Below are positions 10,704-24,200 of a stretch of DNA of 64,000 nt, one piece after another. The stretch spans positions 739,694-803,693 of the forward strand of contig MU867063.1 in the NCBI GenBank assembly GCA_033725935.1, in the 5' to 3' direction. Below the pieces are notes generated by a model. The model ran no database searches, was not told the origin of the DNA, and saw only the letters and a list, made by a program, of their open reading frames with translations. Position numbers and translations under genes: made by a program. This DNA comes from Cladorrhinum sp. PSN259. Its lineage: Eukaryota; Ascomycota; Sordariomycetes; Sordariales; Podosporaceae. Every line of letters starts with the position of its first letter. Positions within the stretch are counted from its first letter, which is position 1.

Positions 10704-12593
10704 TAACTTACAAGCGTTGTGTGCTTTGGTGTTTGCCATCTGTCTTGGATAATCCTGTCTCATTTGGGTGACCGCATTAATATAGATCGGCGATTCCATA
10801 TCAGAGACGCTGCAAATAATAATTGCCTTTCGAATGCTCCCCGTGCGGTCGACGTGTTTTGTTTGCGAACAAGGCTAACATATCCCAGTCCAATATCGTC
10901 CTGATCGTTGAATGCAAGGACCCCGGGGAGTATACTACTGAGACATCACGCTCAACGAGACACCAACTTATTATCTATGTTATACGGTTCACGAAAGATT
11001 TTTGCACTACCGATAGAATTTTCTCACCGCTTCCTAAGTAGCAGGTCACGGCATTATTGGAACATACGAGTCTCACGGGGTATTTTCCGGACTGGGATGC
11101 TTGATCCCACAAGTCATCGTCCCGAAGGCTGTTGTTGACTTCATATATCTGGCGTGCATTTCATTTCCTTCAGATGGAAACAAGGCTTGACTTATGCGAT
11201 GGGCCGATCTACCCGATCCCCAGGCCTGACAGTCAACATACACGACAGTAACTGTCAGTATGCACGATCTGGTTGTCGGATTGCAAGTCATCATCTCCAA
11301 ATCTCACCAGAATGCCGTGTTCCGTGGGCGTTGCATCCTTGGAGCCGACATGCCTGCTTTGGCAATGGAAACACATGAGATTGTGTGACCTCAACATCGG
11401 CTATCTGCATATCAGCCGCTGCAGGAACGAACGAGAAGGGAACTGGGTCTTGGATAATACGAGCAGTCTTTTTTGTGGTCGGAATTGTCTCTACTGTTTC
11501 CATTCGTTCGACGTTGCTCACACCATCCACGGCCACGGTCAAGACGGGGGGATGTGATATGGCTCATGGCAACAACGTTGAGACAGATATGCTCCCACGT
11601 GGAGTCAGACGGAAAGAAAGGAGCCCCCGATGATGTGGAGCTTTTGATCCGCACATCTGTAATCTGCGATATCTGACTCCGTCATCAAGTACCTACACGA
11701 CCGTTATCATGCACGCCACGGTTCACTGCATAGATAGTCTACACTACATATCATCTCATGTCATCGATCGGTATGCTCCCCTGGCACCCCCTGGATCCTC
11801 TCGAGCTGCTTGAGCCCTCACGACTGAAGCATCGATCACCGAGGCGACCTTCAGATTTCCCCGAGACAACCTTGGTTGTGTTTGCAGCCGGAACCCTTCT
11901 ACCGCGGCGAGGTGTTGTCATCGTTGGACTGTGCGACCACCTCAAAACTCTCCCAGGACCTTCAGAATCAGATGGCATTTTCGGTTATCTCGCATGTCCA
12001 CTTTGTGCAGTGAGCAAGCCACCGGGAGGCTGCGGCCGTGAAGGCAACGGCACGGTGCATCGGCACGCAAACGCAATGCACCTCCAAAGTCCAAGCAAGC
12101 TGAGTGGTCAGCTCTGGGGGTAAACACCAGGTTCCCCGGGCGCCCCAATCTACTCTCTGACAAGCCACAACAGGTACTAGATCGGTTTGCTCCGAGAGCT
12201 AATTATTATGACACGACATCAGGCAGTTAATCACTGTCTCCCAGATTATCGGACCCATACTTGTCAGCCACCCTGGTCTTTCTCCTTCCCGAAATGACCT
12301 ATTGCAAACATGAATGTTGTGGAATCACGCATCATCCAGGGGTGGGCACTGCGCTTCTCGCAAATCCAAGGTGATACACAGGCAATATACACGAATATTC
12401 TGTTTGAAGATCCACGTTCCGCTTTGAATGACAAGTAGGGCGCAATCAGAGTATGGAGCTGGATGTTGTGGGCATAAAAGCTGGAGCAGCGCCGACGATC
12501 ACCATGGTAAAGGCAGTCGTCCTTCCATCCTCGGTTCTGTTCGAGAGGCATCATCACACTCTTTTGACTTTGTGGAAGATTCCATTGGGCACC
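10704..12593. other. 1.9 kb stretch without a supported gene
   Basis: Several open frames of 60-120 codons occur on both strands, but none has a recognisable domain or a signal peptide, nor a partner exon with good splice sites. It may hold long untranslated regions of the wall-protein gene or a decayed gene. Confidence 0.4.
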
Positions 12594-14380
12594 ATGTTTG
12601 GGGGTCCTCACTCGTTGGCTCTTTTGAGCCTTGGGTAAGCTAATCTAGATGACCATCTTGGAGGACGCTCCGCTAACTTTCGAGTAGCTCCGCCGTTGTC
12701 ATTGCTCATGACTTCAGGTTCCCTGTTGACCGTGGCCATGCAGTGCATAACGCGATGCTCACAACTACAGTCACAGAGACAGCAACTGTCACCGTCTGTG
12801 GAAGTGGATGCAGTCAAAGCTATGTGCCGACAACTACCACAGTCTATGCTAGTTGCTCATCTCACGTTTCGTCTGTCAAGCCCAAGTGCAGCTCTCATCT
12901 GACAGCGTCACACTCAGCCAACATCACCGTTCCTTCTTCAACTAGTTGGCTTAACCACACCACATCTGCTGTTATCACCACTGGCACTGCTGACCCAATC
13001 TCTGGAACCGCGCCAACCACCACACCATCCTGGCTCAGCCCATCCTATGCCAACTCTTCTCACGTTCTAACCAGACCAACAACAACAACTTCTCTGTGGG
13101 GAACTGTACCAACCTCTGCTTCTGGGTTGACCTCGTCTAGGCCATCGAGTGGGATTGGATTATCAAGCTCATTGTCACCATCTCTGGGATGGAACTCGAC
13201 TGGATTATCTTCCTCTCGGTTGCCGTTGCCAACCTCCAGCGGAACAGTTGGCATCAGCTCAACCGCTCCCATGGAAACATTCCCAACTATTGTTTCTGAG
13301 AGCACAGATCCGACGTCTAACCCATATACCTATCCCACTACCACAGCAGTAACCACTGAAGATACGGATCCAATTGGTTCGACGGTTTCTTCTGCTGCTA
13401 CCTCAGCGACCTCGGATTCCGAACCAGACACCACAGTTGTGTTGACACTTACAGTCACATCAGCCAGCACGACAGTCACCGTCCGCCTCACATCTGAAGG
13501 TTCAGTTGGACCTACAGGTTCCGGTGGCTTTGGGACCATTCTTCCCACTGGTGGCACAGGTACCGGCTCAGCTGGGTATCCAACAAGCAGCACCCCTTCA
13601 TCTTACCATTTGAGTTTGACATACTCTACGACCTCTTCTGGTAAGCTTTCCGGTATCTTCCCACAACTTGCTCTATACTAAATATAAACAGTGCGCCCAA
13701 CCAACCACACAAGCACCTCCATCTCCTCCTTCATTCCGCCCTCAAGTTGGACCAAGAGCACAGCAAGCTTGACCACAACCTCCTCCAGCCAGCCAACCAT
13801 CTCAGAGACAGGCTATCCAACCACATTCTCCGACCAAATCACTGAAGAACCAATCCAGACAACAGCAAGCAACGACCCAGTCTTTACTTCCCTCACTACC
13901 TTTACTATCTCTTCTTCTTTTACCTCTATCACATACCTCAACACATCCTCAATCCAAAGCGAAGCAACAGCCGGCCCTATCCTCACTACTACCGTTTCCA
14001 CCCCCTATTCTTCTTCGGTCACAACAGCAACAACAAATTCAGGCCATTTACCAAGTTACGGATCCTACTCGTTCAGCTTTAATCACTCTTCCACCACTGC
14101 TACCTACCCCTGGCCTACAGGGTCAGGATCCGGCAGTACTCAACTTCCTTCTACCTTCTCTACAAAGCCCGGATCATCAGAGTCCATCATAACCGGCACG
14201 GTTAGTACCACAAGTGTCGTTACCGGCACAGACAGTGTTGAGCCTGTTCAGACTAGTACTACCTCTTCTACTTCTTCTACTACTACTACAGAGTGGGATG
14301 GTGGGTATGGATACGGAGGTGGTGGCTACGGGTACGGAGGGGGTTATGGGTACGGAGGGAAGAGAAGAGTTCGGAAGTAA
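12594..14380 (+). CDS. Secreted Ser/Thr-rich cell-surface protein with Gly-Tyr tail
   Basis: Three exons (12594-12634, 12688-13640, 13692-14380) join in frame to 560 aa. The first exon, with ACC before the ATG, supplies a hydrophobic leader (HSLALLSLGSAVVIA) that looks like a signal peptide. It is followed by TTTVTETATVTVCGSGCSQS and TTVYASC, a pattern common in fungal wall proteins. The body is dominated by Ser, Thr and Pro with many short TTTV/TVT blocks, consistent with heavy O-glycosylation. The C-terminus is unusual: four GGYGYGG-like units followed by the basic end KRRVRK, and no hydrophobic GPI-addition tail. The likely role is structural or adhesive at the cell surface; nothing enzymatic is seen. 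The first exon is inferred from splice sites and leader quality. Confidence 0.75.
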
Positions 14381-15248
14381 AATGGAGAATTTTTGTCAGT
14401 CACGGAAAGGGGACGATGTGTGGTTGTGAAAAGAAAATTCTTGAAAAAAAAAAAAAGGGGGGGGGGGGGGGGGGAAGTTGGCAGACAGTGAAAAGAATGG
14501 AGGGTTGATGGACAGTTAAATGGTGTAAAGGGGGGTGGGTGGATGGAGGGGGTGTTCAAGAATGTATTCAACGAAGGAATTTTGGTAAAAAGGGTTTTTT
14601 TTTGGTTTTGTTATTTAATTAGTTTAGATAAAAAAAAAATTCCGGGATATGTTTTTAGGGCGATTAATTGGAACATTTTTCAGAAATGAATGTGGGTGTG
14701 TGTGATGGATCATCCATCATCGGTGCTGACTTGTCCCAATCCTTGCAAGGCAACAGTACCGCAACGTTCTTTCCTCAGCAGCCCTGGGCGAAACTTGATT
14801 CGGATGCTTAAAAAAGCAAGGGAGAGACAAAAGTGTGTCATGGGATTGCAAGACTCCCCTGGAAGCAAAAAGTCTCAGTTAGAAATTCTTACTGCTCAAA
14901 GAATGATAATGGTTTTTCGGTCCGCATTCTGAGACAACGGCAGCAGCTTATGAGCACCCTATGTAACTCGTTCTCTCTCAGCTTTGTCTCACTCACGTGG
15001 TTGGTGAGGGTTACTGTTTCCGAACACTGCTTAACAATCTTGATCAATGGTTTGTCTCAGAAAGTCAAGATTTAGATCTGTGTGTCCCATTTCGTTTTAC
15101 AAGACAAGACGACCGAGTACCAAAAAGAGCAAAAGAAAAACACAAAACACCTATAACCCTAACCGTAACAGTAACCAAAAGAAAGAAAAGAATGGGCAAC
15201 CGTGACCCTAATTAACCCTAAAAACATCACCCTTGTCCTTGAACTTCC
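14381..15248. other. Convergent intergenic region with a homopolymer junction
   Basis: Lies between the 3' end of the wall-protein gene and the 3' end of the NRPS gene. It holds a run of A followed directly by a run of G (14444-14474) and, close to the NRPS stop, three CCCTAA hexamers (15157, 15206, 15216). No gene is supported. Confidence 0.5.
14444..14474. repeat. A13-G18 homopolymer junction
   Basis: Thirteen A are followed without interruption by eighteen G in the 3' flank of the wall-protein gene. Runs like this are prone to polymerase slippage and sequencing error, so the exact length is uncertain. Confidence 0.8.
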
Positions 15249-18200
15249 CTACAACATCACTTCAACCCCCTCACAAAACTCATCCAAAACCCACTCAGCC
15301 TTACTCCTCTCAATCAACCCCTCACAGTACCCAACAGTCAAATGAATCCCCATCCCATCGGGCGTAACACCAGCCACAACACCCAAGGTAGACGGCGCCT
15401 CGTGTCCCTCCCGGAACCCCATCCAAGGCTTCAAAACCTTCTTCTCCCCGCTCCCCTCATCGGCAATTTCCAAAGCCATGTTAGGATTCCTCCCCACGTG
15501 ATTAAACGTCGAACTAAAAAACCTCGCCCTCTCAGCTCCAAGCGGATTATCCTCCTTGTAATCCAGCATAATCTCCTCCGGGAAGTTCTCCACGTACTCC
15601 AACGTCTCCTTGAATCCCAACACAGTCTCGTGCGGCATTCTATCCAGTTGCTGTCTGTGCATTTGTCTCGCGACGTCTGTGATTTGCTCACGTTTTGAGA
15701 AGCCTGTTAAAAATAGATCAGGGATCTTGAGTCTGACGGGGACGGCGGTTACGCAGCAACCTGCTGCTTCGCGGGCGGCATCACTTGGTGAGGAAGTACG
15801 GCCAGAGACGATCTCCCCAAAGACTATGTCATCGGTCTTGGCGAGGAGGGAGAGCGCGACTGACCAAGCGGCGCGGGTGATGGTCGCAGGTGTGAACTCG
15901 GAAGCGGAGGAAATGCCGTTTTTGTTTGGGGATGCTACTACTCGTCCGGGGAGAGCAATCCTAGGGCCGGGTGGTGCTGGTGCGCCAGGAAACGAAAGGC
16001 AAGGCATGGAAGAATCTGAGAGTAATATGTGCCAATACTGTCTGCTGGCTTCTTTGACGCGCTCCGGGATGATTGTTGAAGTTGCGTGGATGTACTGAAG
16101 GATAGTCGGACGGGAGGGAACTGACAGACCCGAGTAGATATCTTTCAGATCGGCGCCGATGTGAGCTATCGATATGGCATCGTACTGAGAGTGCGCCATG
16201 CAGAAAATGATGCGATACTTTGATGGAGAGGTGACAATCGCCAGCTGAAAGAGAGGCTCACCCAACTTGGGAGGGTGGTTTAAGTCCTGCTTGATGAGCG
16301 TGCCTGTCAATGCATCGACTTCCTGATCCGTCTCGACAGCATAATGGGTCATTTCCGGGTGATGATCCTTGAGAATCAGCTGTATGATACGTCCTTCGTG
16401 GACAGCGTAGGCTGTTCTCAAGGCGTCATGCTTCTGGATCAAAACTTGGAAGGTTTCCCTCCAGCGTTCCACTTGACATTGTCCTTGTCCCTCCAGGAAC
16501 ATGAAAGCAAAGAAATCGCGGGATTTGCGGACCGACATGGTCAACATGTCGGATTGCATGTCGGTTACTGGGCCAGCATCAATGACTGTAGCATTCTGGT
16601 CACGCAAGAGAGATGACAGGGTCTCGGGGGTGGTTGGAGCCGGGAGTGTCGAGAAGGGCTCATAACTGGGCGCTTCGTGCGCTTCTAGACTCTTCTTGTC
16701 TGAGATTTGTGCCATATCAGACAAAACTGGATGCAAAAAGACATCCGAAACCGTAAAAGAAAGCTTCCTTTCACACCGGTGGGCCAGATTGACAAGCCGC
16801 ATCGCTAGGATAGAGTCCCCTCCGGAGCCGAAGAACTCATCATTAGCCCCAACCTGTTCGATAGGAACCCCCAAAACCTCTGCCCACAGCTGACCCAAAT
16901 GTCGTTCTGTCTCGGTGCAAAGAGGTACGTAAATAAAGGTGGATAGGTATTGCGACCACAAGGCCGATTGCCCCTGAACTGCTATCCACGCCCGTCGGCG
17001 ATCCAGTTTACCAGAGTCCATCAGTGGTAGTCTGTTGACTGGAAGGTAAAGCTGCGGGACCATGTATGCCGGAAGAACCTGGGAAAGAGCCTCTCGAACT
17101 TGGTCAAACAACCTTACTTTGTCATCCGTAAGTTCTAGGATCAAAGCATTATCATCGGTCTCATTGCCAGAGCCAACCTCAAGAGCAACCGCAAGGACCG
17201 GCTCCCGTTTCTTGCCCCCCGGGGAATCAGGTGTCAAAAGACCCGCAACAACATTAGGTACCTTCTCTTTGCCCTGAATCTCCTTTACCATCTCCTTTAC
17301 CTTCTCCTTAACCCAGTACTCCACCTCACCAAGCTCCATTCTCTGCCCATGCAACTTCACTTGCTCATTCTTTGCCCTTCTCCCAACAAAAGTCAGCGTT
17401 CCATCACTTGCACTCTGTCTAACCAAATCGCCCGTTCGGTAGAACCGTCTTCCTGTCCCGCCTCCGAAGCTCTTTGCCCAAGCAGGGTCATGCACAAACG
17501 CCTCTGCGGTCTTCTCATCATCTCCCAAATACCCCCTTGCCAGCTGCGGGCCCTCAATCAACAACTCACCGACAACACCAACAGGCACCAGCCTATTAAA
17601 ATCCCCAGGATTCGCAACCCAAAGATTCATCTCCTCCCTCAGAGTCTTACCAAGACTCCCTGCCTTATCAGCATCACCAATCGGGCTCGGACTTGCAGCA
17701 ACAACGATACAGCACTCAGCTGGCCCGTAAGCATTAAAAACCTTGACTTTGTCCACCCATGGCTTGACAACACCCGAAGTAACCGCCTCGCCGCCCAGCG
17801 CAAGTGCATCCAGACTCGGCACCTGCTCAGGGCCATCCAACAAGGCAGCAACACTAGGCGTAAGAAGCGTGAAAGTGACCTGCATGTCACGGATTGATCC
17901 CGCCAAATTGCTCAGTCTGTCCTGCTCAGACGGGACGCATACACACCCGCCCATGAACAGCGCCATGAAGATCTCCATGATGCTGGCGTCGAATGTGCAG
18001 CTGGCAAACTGCAAGACTCTGCTCTTCTCCGTGATGCCGAATCGGGAGGCCAATGCACTGAGACTGCCGGCCATTGCATCATGTTCTAGTACCACACCCT
18101 TTGGCGTTCCGGTGCTGCCAGAGGTAAAGATGATGAACGCCGCATTTGTGGGGGTGACTGATGGCAAGGCAATTGTGCTAGCATCGTCATGCCTCCAGCG

Positions 18201-21200
18201 TTCCACGTCGTCAAGGACAAGAGTGTTGTCAAGTTGGCTGGAATATTGGTTGGAGGACGAGGTAGTAAGTATGACTTTAGCTTTTGTGTTGCAAACAACC
18301 CCCTGAATTCGTTGGAGGGGATGCTCATGATTGACAGGTACTACCACACCACCCGCTTTTAGAACAGCTAGCTGAGCAACAACAGCCCACTTTGACTTAT
18401 TGGTCATGATGACAACCGAAGTTTCGGGAACGACACCTAGAGTGGCGAGCTGGTAGGCCAACTGTTGAGAGAGGTTGTCAAGCTCGGAATATGTCAGGTT
18501 ACCGTCCCATGCATAGACAGCAGGGGCCTCAGGTCGGACTCTACATTGTTGCAAAACAATCTCATGGACGAGGCTGCCGTGTTCTCGATCAATTGGTGTT
18601 GAGACTGACCCATTCCACTTCTGGATACTCTCTATATCCCTCAACGTCAAAACATCAATCTCTCCCAACAGTTTTGTGTGATTGGCCGTGTGCTGCAGCT
18701 GAGCAAAAACGTGCTGAAATCTATCCAACATGTTTTGAATGCGCTCTGCTGACAGCACAGCAGGATCAAACCGAATATCGACGTCAATAGTTTCACCTGT
18801 GTCCCAGATATTGCACTCCACCACGAGTGGATAGCTGTGGAAAGCATCTGCAGTGCTTTGATGAGTTGGCAGAAGTTCCAGTCCCGGAAACACCGAAGGA
18901 AGCTGCTCGGTTGACCCAGGTTGAACGGCAAAGAGGTGTCCCAGTGCGGGCATCCTCCCCGTCATCTTAGCGATATTTTGCAGGCCAACATGCTCGAACG
19001 GGATCATGTCCACAACCTGTTGTTGGATAGCAGCGAGGTAATCCACCACCGAGAGCTTCGCATTAGGCTTGAGCAAGATTGGAACAGTGGTGATGGTAGG
19101 GCCAGCCACGTCCAGTATTCCTGGGACGGCTGCGGTACGTCCAGAAAGGGGCGCTCCAAACATGACTTGTGTGCTGTTTGTCTCGGAGGCCACTACCAAT
19201 CCCCAGGTAGCCCGTAGGAGTGTAGCAACAGTGCTGTCTTGGTGAGCATTGTTGCTTGAGATGCGCTTGGTTGTCACAGCTGTTGGTGCCGGCTGATATC
19301 GAGGAGGTAGGATAGGGAAGACCACGCCGTCACCCACCTCTTCCTCATCAATCACCGCCAGCTGGCTCTTCCAAAATTTCCCAGCGTCTTCACAGTGACT
19401 CATCTGCTCCTGTACATGCTGAACGAACTTACTAAAAGGTGTAAACTCCAATTGGAGTTGGCCAGAGTGATAGATGTGACCGGCGGTTTCGAGAAACTTT
19501 CGGAGTGTCCACCTATCATATATGCTGTGGTGAGCGGTCCAGACGAGAAAGCACCCAGATGCGGTATTGACAACATCAAACCGGGATAGGGGCGTTCCAA
19601 AGCCGAACCCCTGGAAGTTGCTCTTCTCTACTGTGAGGTAGTCTTGGAGGGTAGACCATGTGGTACTGGGGTCTGTCCCCCATTTAAGCTCTTCTCTTAC
19701 CACAACCTGTGTGCTTGGAGGTCCGGCGAGAATTCGCGTCCGCAACACTGGCGCCACTTTTGAAACCTCCTGCCATGCCTTTCGGAGACGCCCTACATCA
19801 AGCCACTCATCCAGACGGAATATCCAACGGCCAACGTAAGCTGACGACTGTCGTGCAGTCGCGGCAAGGAGTCCTTCTTGCAGAGGAGTGCACGGATACG
19901 CGTCTTCAATCGCATCTGATGTTACACCGCACAAGACAGCGAGCTGATCAAGGTCATAGCTATCAAGCAACGAAAATGGCGTGGGACCAGAAGCCTCACT
20001 TGATGTAACCTTCACCTCTGCAGTTGACAGGCCCATTCTTTCGTCCATGAGGGTCGCCATGTCACTCAACACCGGCTTTTTGAAGACATCACCCACACTG
20101 ATAAGAGGCGAAATATTCAGAAAGTTGCTTCGAATGAGAGCAACAAGCCTCATAGCTGTGACTGAGTCGCCCCCTGAACGGAAGAAGTGCGACTTTCTGC
20201 CAAGGTTTGCCGTCCTTGACTTTAACACCAAAATGAACAGATCATGTAGTTGCCTCTCGGTAGGAGATAACAATGTCTGGTCATCCGGATTGAGTGTGGA
20301 ATGGTCAGACGAGAAGTAATGCGTCATGTCCACTCCTTCCAGCATCCCCCTGAGTCGCTTTCTGTCCAGCTTTCCCGATGCAGTCAGGGGCATCTGCCCA
20401 ATGGGAACATATACCTTCGGAACCATAAATGAAAGCAGTTGGCTCTCCAAAGCAGCTTGAAGTTGGACCACTGAAGAATTCGGAAGATGTGATCTCGGCA
20501 AGAAAACATCCTGTTCTTCGTTCGCTGTCTCTTCATTGACAGCAGCACCAGTGACTTCAATCACAGCCACTACCAACGGTTCGCCTTGGACATTTATTAC
20601 GTCGACTGCGACAGTCTTTGCATTTCTTAGACTCTGCTTGATCCAGTACTCGATCTCGCCAACCTCGACACGCTGACCCCGAATTTTGACCTGACTGTTG
20701 TCTCTTCGGCCCACGTACTCGATGGACCCGTCCTTGATGTTCTGCCGGACAAGGTCTCCTGTTCGGTACATACGCCGTTCTTTTCTTGTACCACTCTCGG
20801 TCTGCAGGTGGAGGCTGTGCTTAGAGACGAAGGCAGGGTACAACACGAACGACTCGGCCGTCTTTCCGGAGTCTCCAAGGTATTCTCGAGCCAGAATAGG
20901 CCCCTCCACCAGAAGCTCTCCTACAGCGCCAATGGGCACCAGGCGATTGTAATCTTCCTGATCAGCAACCCACAGAAGAGCAGCCGTGGGGGTGCCAATG
21001 TCGTTATAGGAGATCTCATTGTCGGTAAGGGGCCCATGGATCGTCGAGATGATCGTGCATTCAGCTGGCCCGTAAGTGTTGAAGAAAGCTAAATCCTTCC
21101 GCCGTATCCAGCTTTGAACCACACCAGGAGGTAACGGCTCTCCAATCACAACACCTGTCTTGAGTGTTGGGAGTCTCATGGGGTCCAAGAGACCGGCGAC

Positions 21201-24200
21201 CGTGGGGGTCAGGACGATGAGGTTGGCCTTTAGACTGTTGATAGCAGCCGTGAGATTCTCAATGTCCATGCGCTCTTCTTCCGAAACGACGCAAACACAA
21301 CCACCAAACCGGAGCGTTCCGAGAATGTCAATGAGACTCATATCCCAGACATACGCAGAGAATTGGATTGCTCTCGTTTCGGTACCATATCCCAGCCGCG
21401 CGCCATGTTTGTCCAGACTTGTGCACAGAGATCCGTGGGTAAGCACTACCCCCTTTGGTACTCCTGTAGAGCCAGAGGTATAGATAACAACAGCCGCATT
21501 GCCTGCCTGTACATCACTTCCGCTATAGGTTGTGATATCCTCATTTGATTCTGGGATATTCTTCAACAACCCTTCTTCGACATTAACAACTCGGTTGACA
21601 CATTCAAGACCCAGGTCCTCAACAAGAGCACCCTCTTGTCTGCTTGAGGTGAGGACAACTCTAGCCCTGGAACTCTCAAGCATCAGACGCAACCGATTTG
21701 CGGGAACTTTGCTCGCAGCACCCAAAGGAACCGCCACAGCACCAATCTTGAGCACAGCCAAAATCGAGACAACATACCAAACCGATTTCTCAAAGCACAA
21801 CGCGATGATCGGCTCTTTCTTCCCACCATCAAGATCGCCCAGCCACTTGACCAACTGGCAAGCCAATCCATCAACCAACTTCTCGAGCTCAGCATATGTC
21901 AATGCCTGTCCCGACGCACCCCAACATACAGCCGGGGCATCCGGTCGAGCTTGAAATTGCCCTGCAATACCATCATAGACACACCTATCATCCACAACTG
22001 GAGGCAATCTCGCGTTCCAGCTCCTCAAGCACTCTAAATGCGAAACCGGCATCACATTCATCAACACCCTGCCCATCGGCTTCCCACCGTGACCCGGCAA
22101 AGCCATCGCCAACAAAGTCTCTCTGACCGTGTCCAGGATTGCAGCTGCAAATGCACCATGTCGATCATCATCCCCATTCCTCTGCTCCTGATCAGCAAAA
22201 TACTGCAACCCCAGTCCCAGACTTCTCTTTCCTTCCACCAAAACCTTCAGATTAAACTCATACTCTGTTGGATCTTCTGCAGCAGTCGGGACCTCTCTAA
22301 ACACCAGGCCCTTTCTCCCGATACTCTCTTCATCCCCACTTGTACTCGTGTCCTGACGACTAAAGCATGACACCGTCGTCCCGAACAATCCACCACCACC
22401 GCCCTCGGACGATGAGAGCCCAAGAGCATGTTGAATATCCGCCAAACTAACTCCTTGATACCTCAACCCCTCTAGCGTATCATTCTGGACTTGGCTTGCA
22501 GCCTCAACCACACTTTTTCCAACGTCGAGATTGACTCGAGAGATGATCATGTTCATCGTTGGGCCGGCAATGTTCTCAATCCCCGGAACGGGGACATCAC
22601 GCCCACCGGTTAGGTACCCAAAGACGATGTCGGATGAACTAGTGAAACGAGAAAGAACGGTAGCCCAAGCAAGCTGAATCATGCTCGCCAATGTCACGCC
22701 GTGGGTGTTCATGAAGGTTTGTAAGAGGCGAAGATCATCGGCCTCCATCGAAGTCCTCAGGATCGTTGCTCTGCGGTGTCGTTTTCTTCTTCCATCCGTG
22801 CTTGACATCGTCGAGGGCGCAGTCAGGAAGCAAGACTCTACGCCTTCTAGTCGGCTCTTCCAGTACTGTAGGGGTTCGATTACACCACGAGCCGGCTGGA
22901 GGATGAATGAGACGTAATCCGCGTATGATGGTGCGGGTTGAGTCTTGGAAAAGTGGCCGGGTTCCTGGCTGCTATTGTCCTTCAAAACATGGTACTCGTT
23001 TCCAAAATCTCGCAACAAAAGATCAATCGTGAAAGCATCCATGAGTGCGTGGCCGATGTCCAGTTTGAAGTAGGTCTGACCTGCAGCAGTGGTGCAGATG
23101 GTAACGCGGTGTTGAGGTTGTGCGGCGGTGTACTTCGGGCCGTCATCATCCCGCTCAAGAACCTTGACCACCTGACTGTGTGTTTCTTCATCTTGGGCCA
23201 CCGATGTTGTGACTCTGACATGTCGCAGGTTTGGTTCTGGGCTCTTCAAGACAGCCTGGAAAAAGGGGCTTGTCTCACGGGCAGCAACAGCAGTCTGAAC
23301 AAACACAGTCCGCAGAATGGCATGTCTTTGCACCACAGCCTTCCACGCCCGCTCAACCCTATCGAGGTCCACCTGGCCCTTTCTAGGGTCAATGATCTGA
23401 TATAGCTGTCGAGTGTGGTAAGCTTCCCGGTCCTTGATTTGACTAAGCAGGATTCCCTGCTGCATGGGTGAGCAGGGAAAAACGTCCTCGATGCCAGTTG
23501 GATCTGTGATGCCGGTCTGAGCCATGACGTCCGCTTGGAGACGAGCGAATTGAGCATACGATGTCAAGGCGAAGCCCCCTTTTGAGACTGCATTTGCTGA
23601 CTTCATCTCAGAAGGGAGCTCACTGTGTGATTCCAAAGTGGCAGCAAGCTGGGCAATGGATCTGGGCTGCAGAATATCGCGGACTTGTACCGACATCGAG
23701 TATTTCTCCCGCAGAAGCCCGACCAGTTGCATGGCCATGATTGAGTCTCCGCCCAAGGCAATGAACGAACGGTTCAGGTTGACCTTCTCAAGTGGCAGCT
23801 GCAGCACCTCTGACACCGCAGTTTGAAGGTGCCGCTGGGGCTCGGTTGCTGGGGTGCCATCTCCATTTGCATCAGCATCTGAATCCCAGCCAAGGATGTT
23901 TGACTTCTCGAGTTCCTCTGCAGTCAACCCCTCGAGCCAATGAGTTATTGCCTTCCGGTCAACCTTGTTCGAAATTTTTGTTTGTGGCATTGAGGGAAGA
24001 GATACCCAGACAGTGGGTATCATATACTCGGGTACTTGGCGCCCAAGATCGTCATGTATTCGTGAAACAGTTCTGATGAGGCCTTGCGGCGCTGCAATCT
24101 CATCGGCAATTATTGGCTGGAATGGGCCGCTATTGTCACCCCGCTTACAGTCCGCAAGAGTCAGCAACCCAACTAGATGCCTCTCCGCTGGACCGGAAGT

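Noticed and set aside
11385..12168. Several frames up to 121 codons on both strands
   Set aside because: No recognisable domain, no consistent splice pattern and no leader; composition does not favour any frame.
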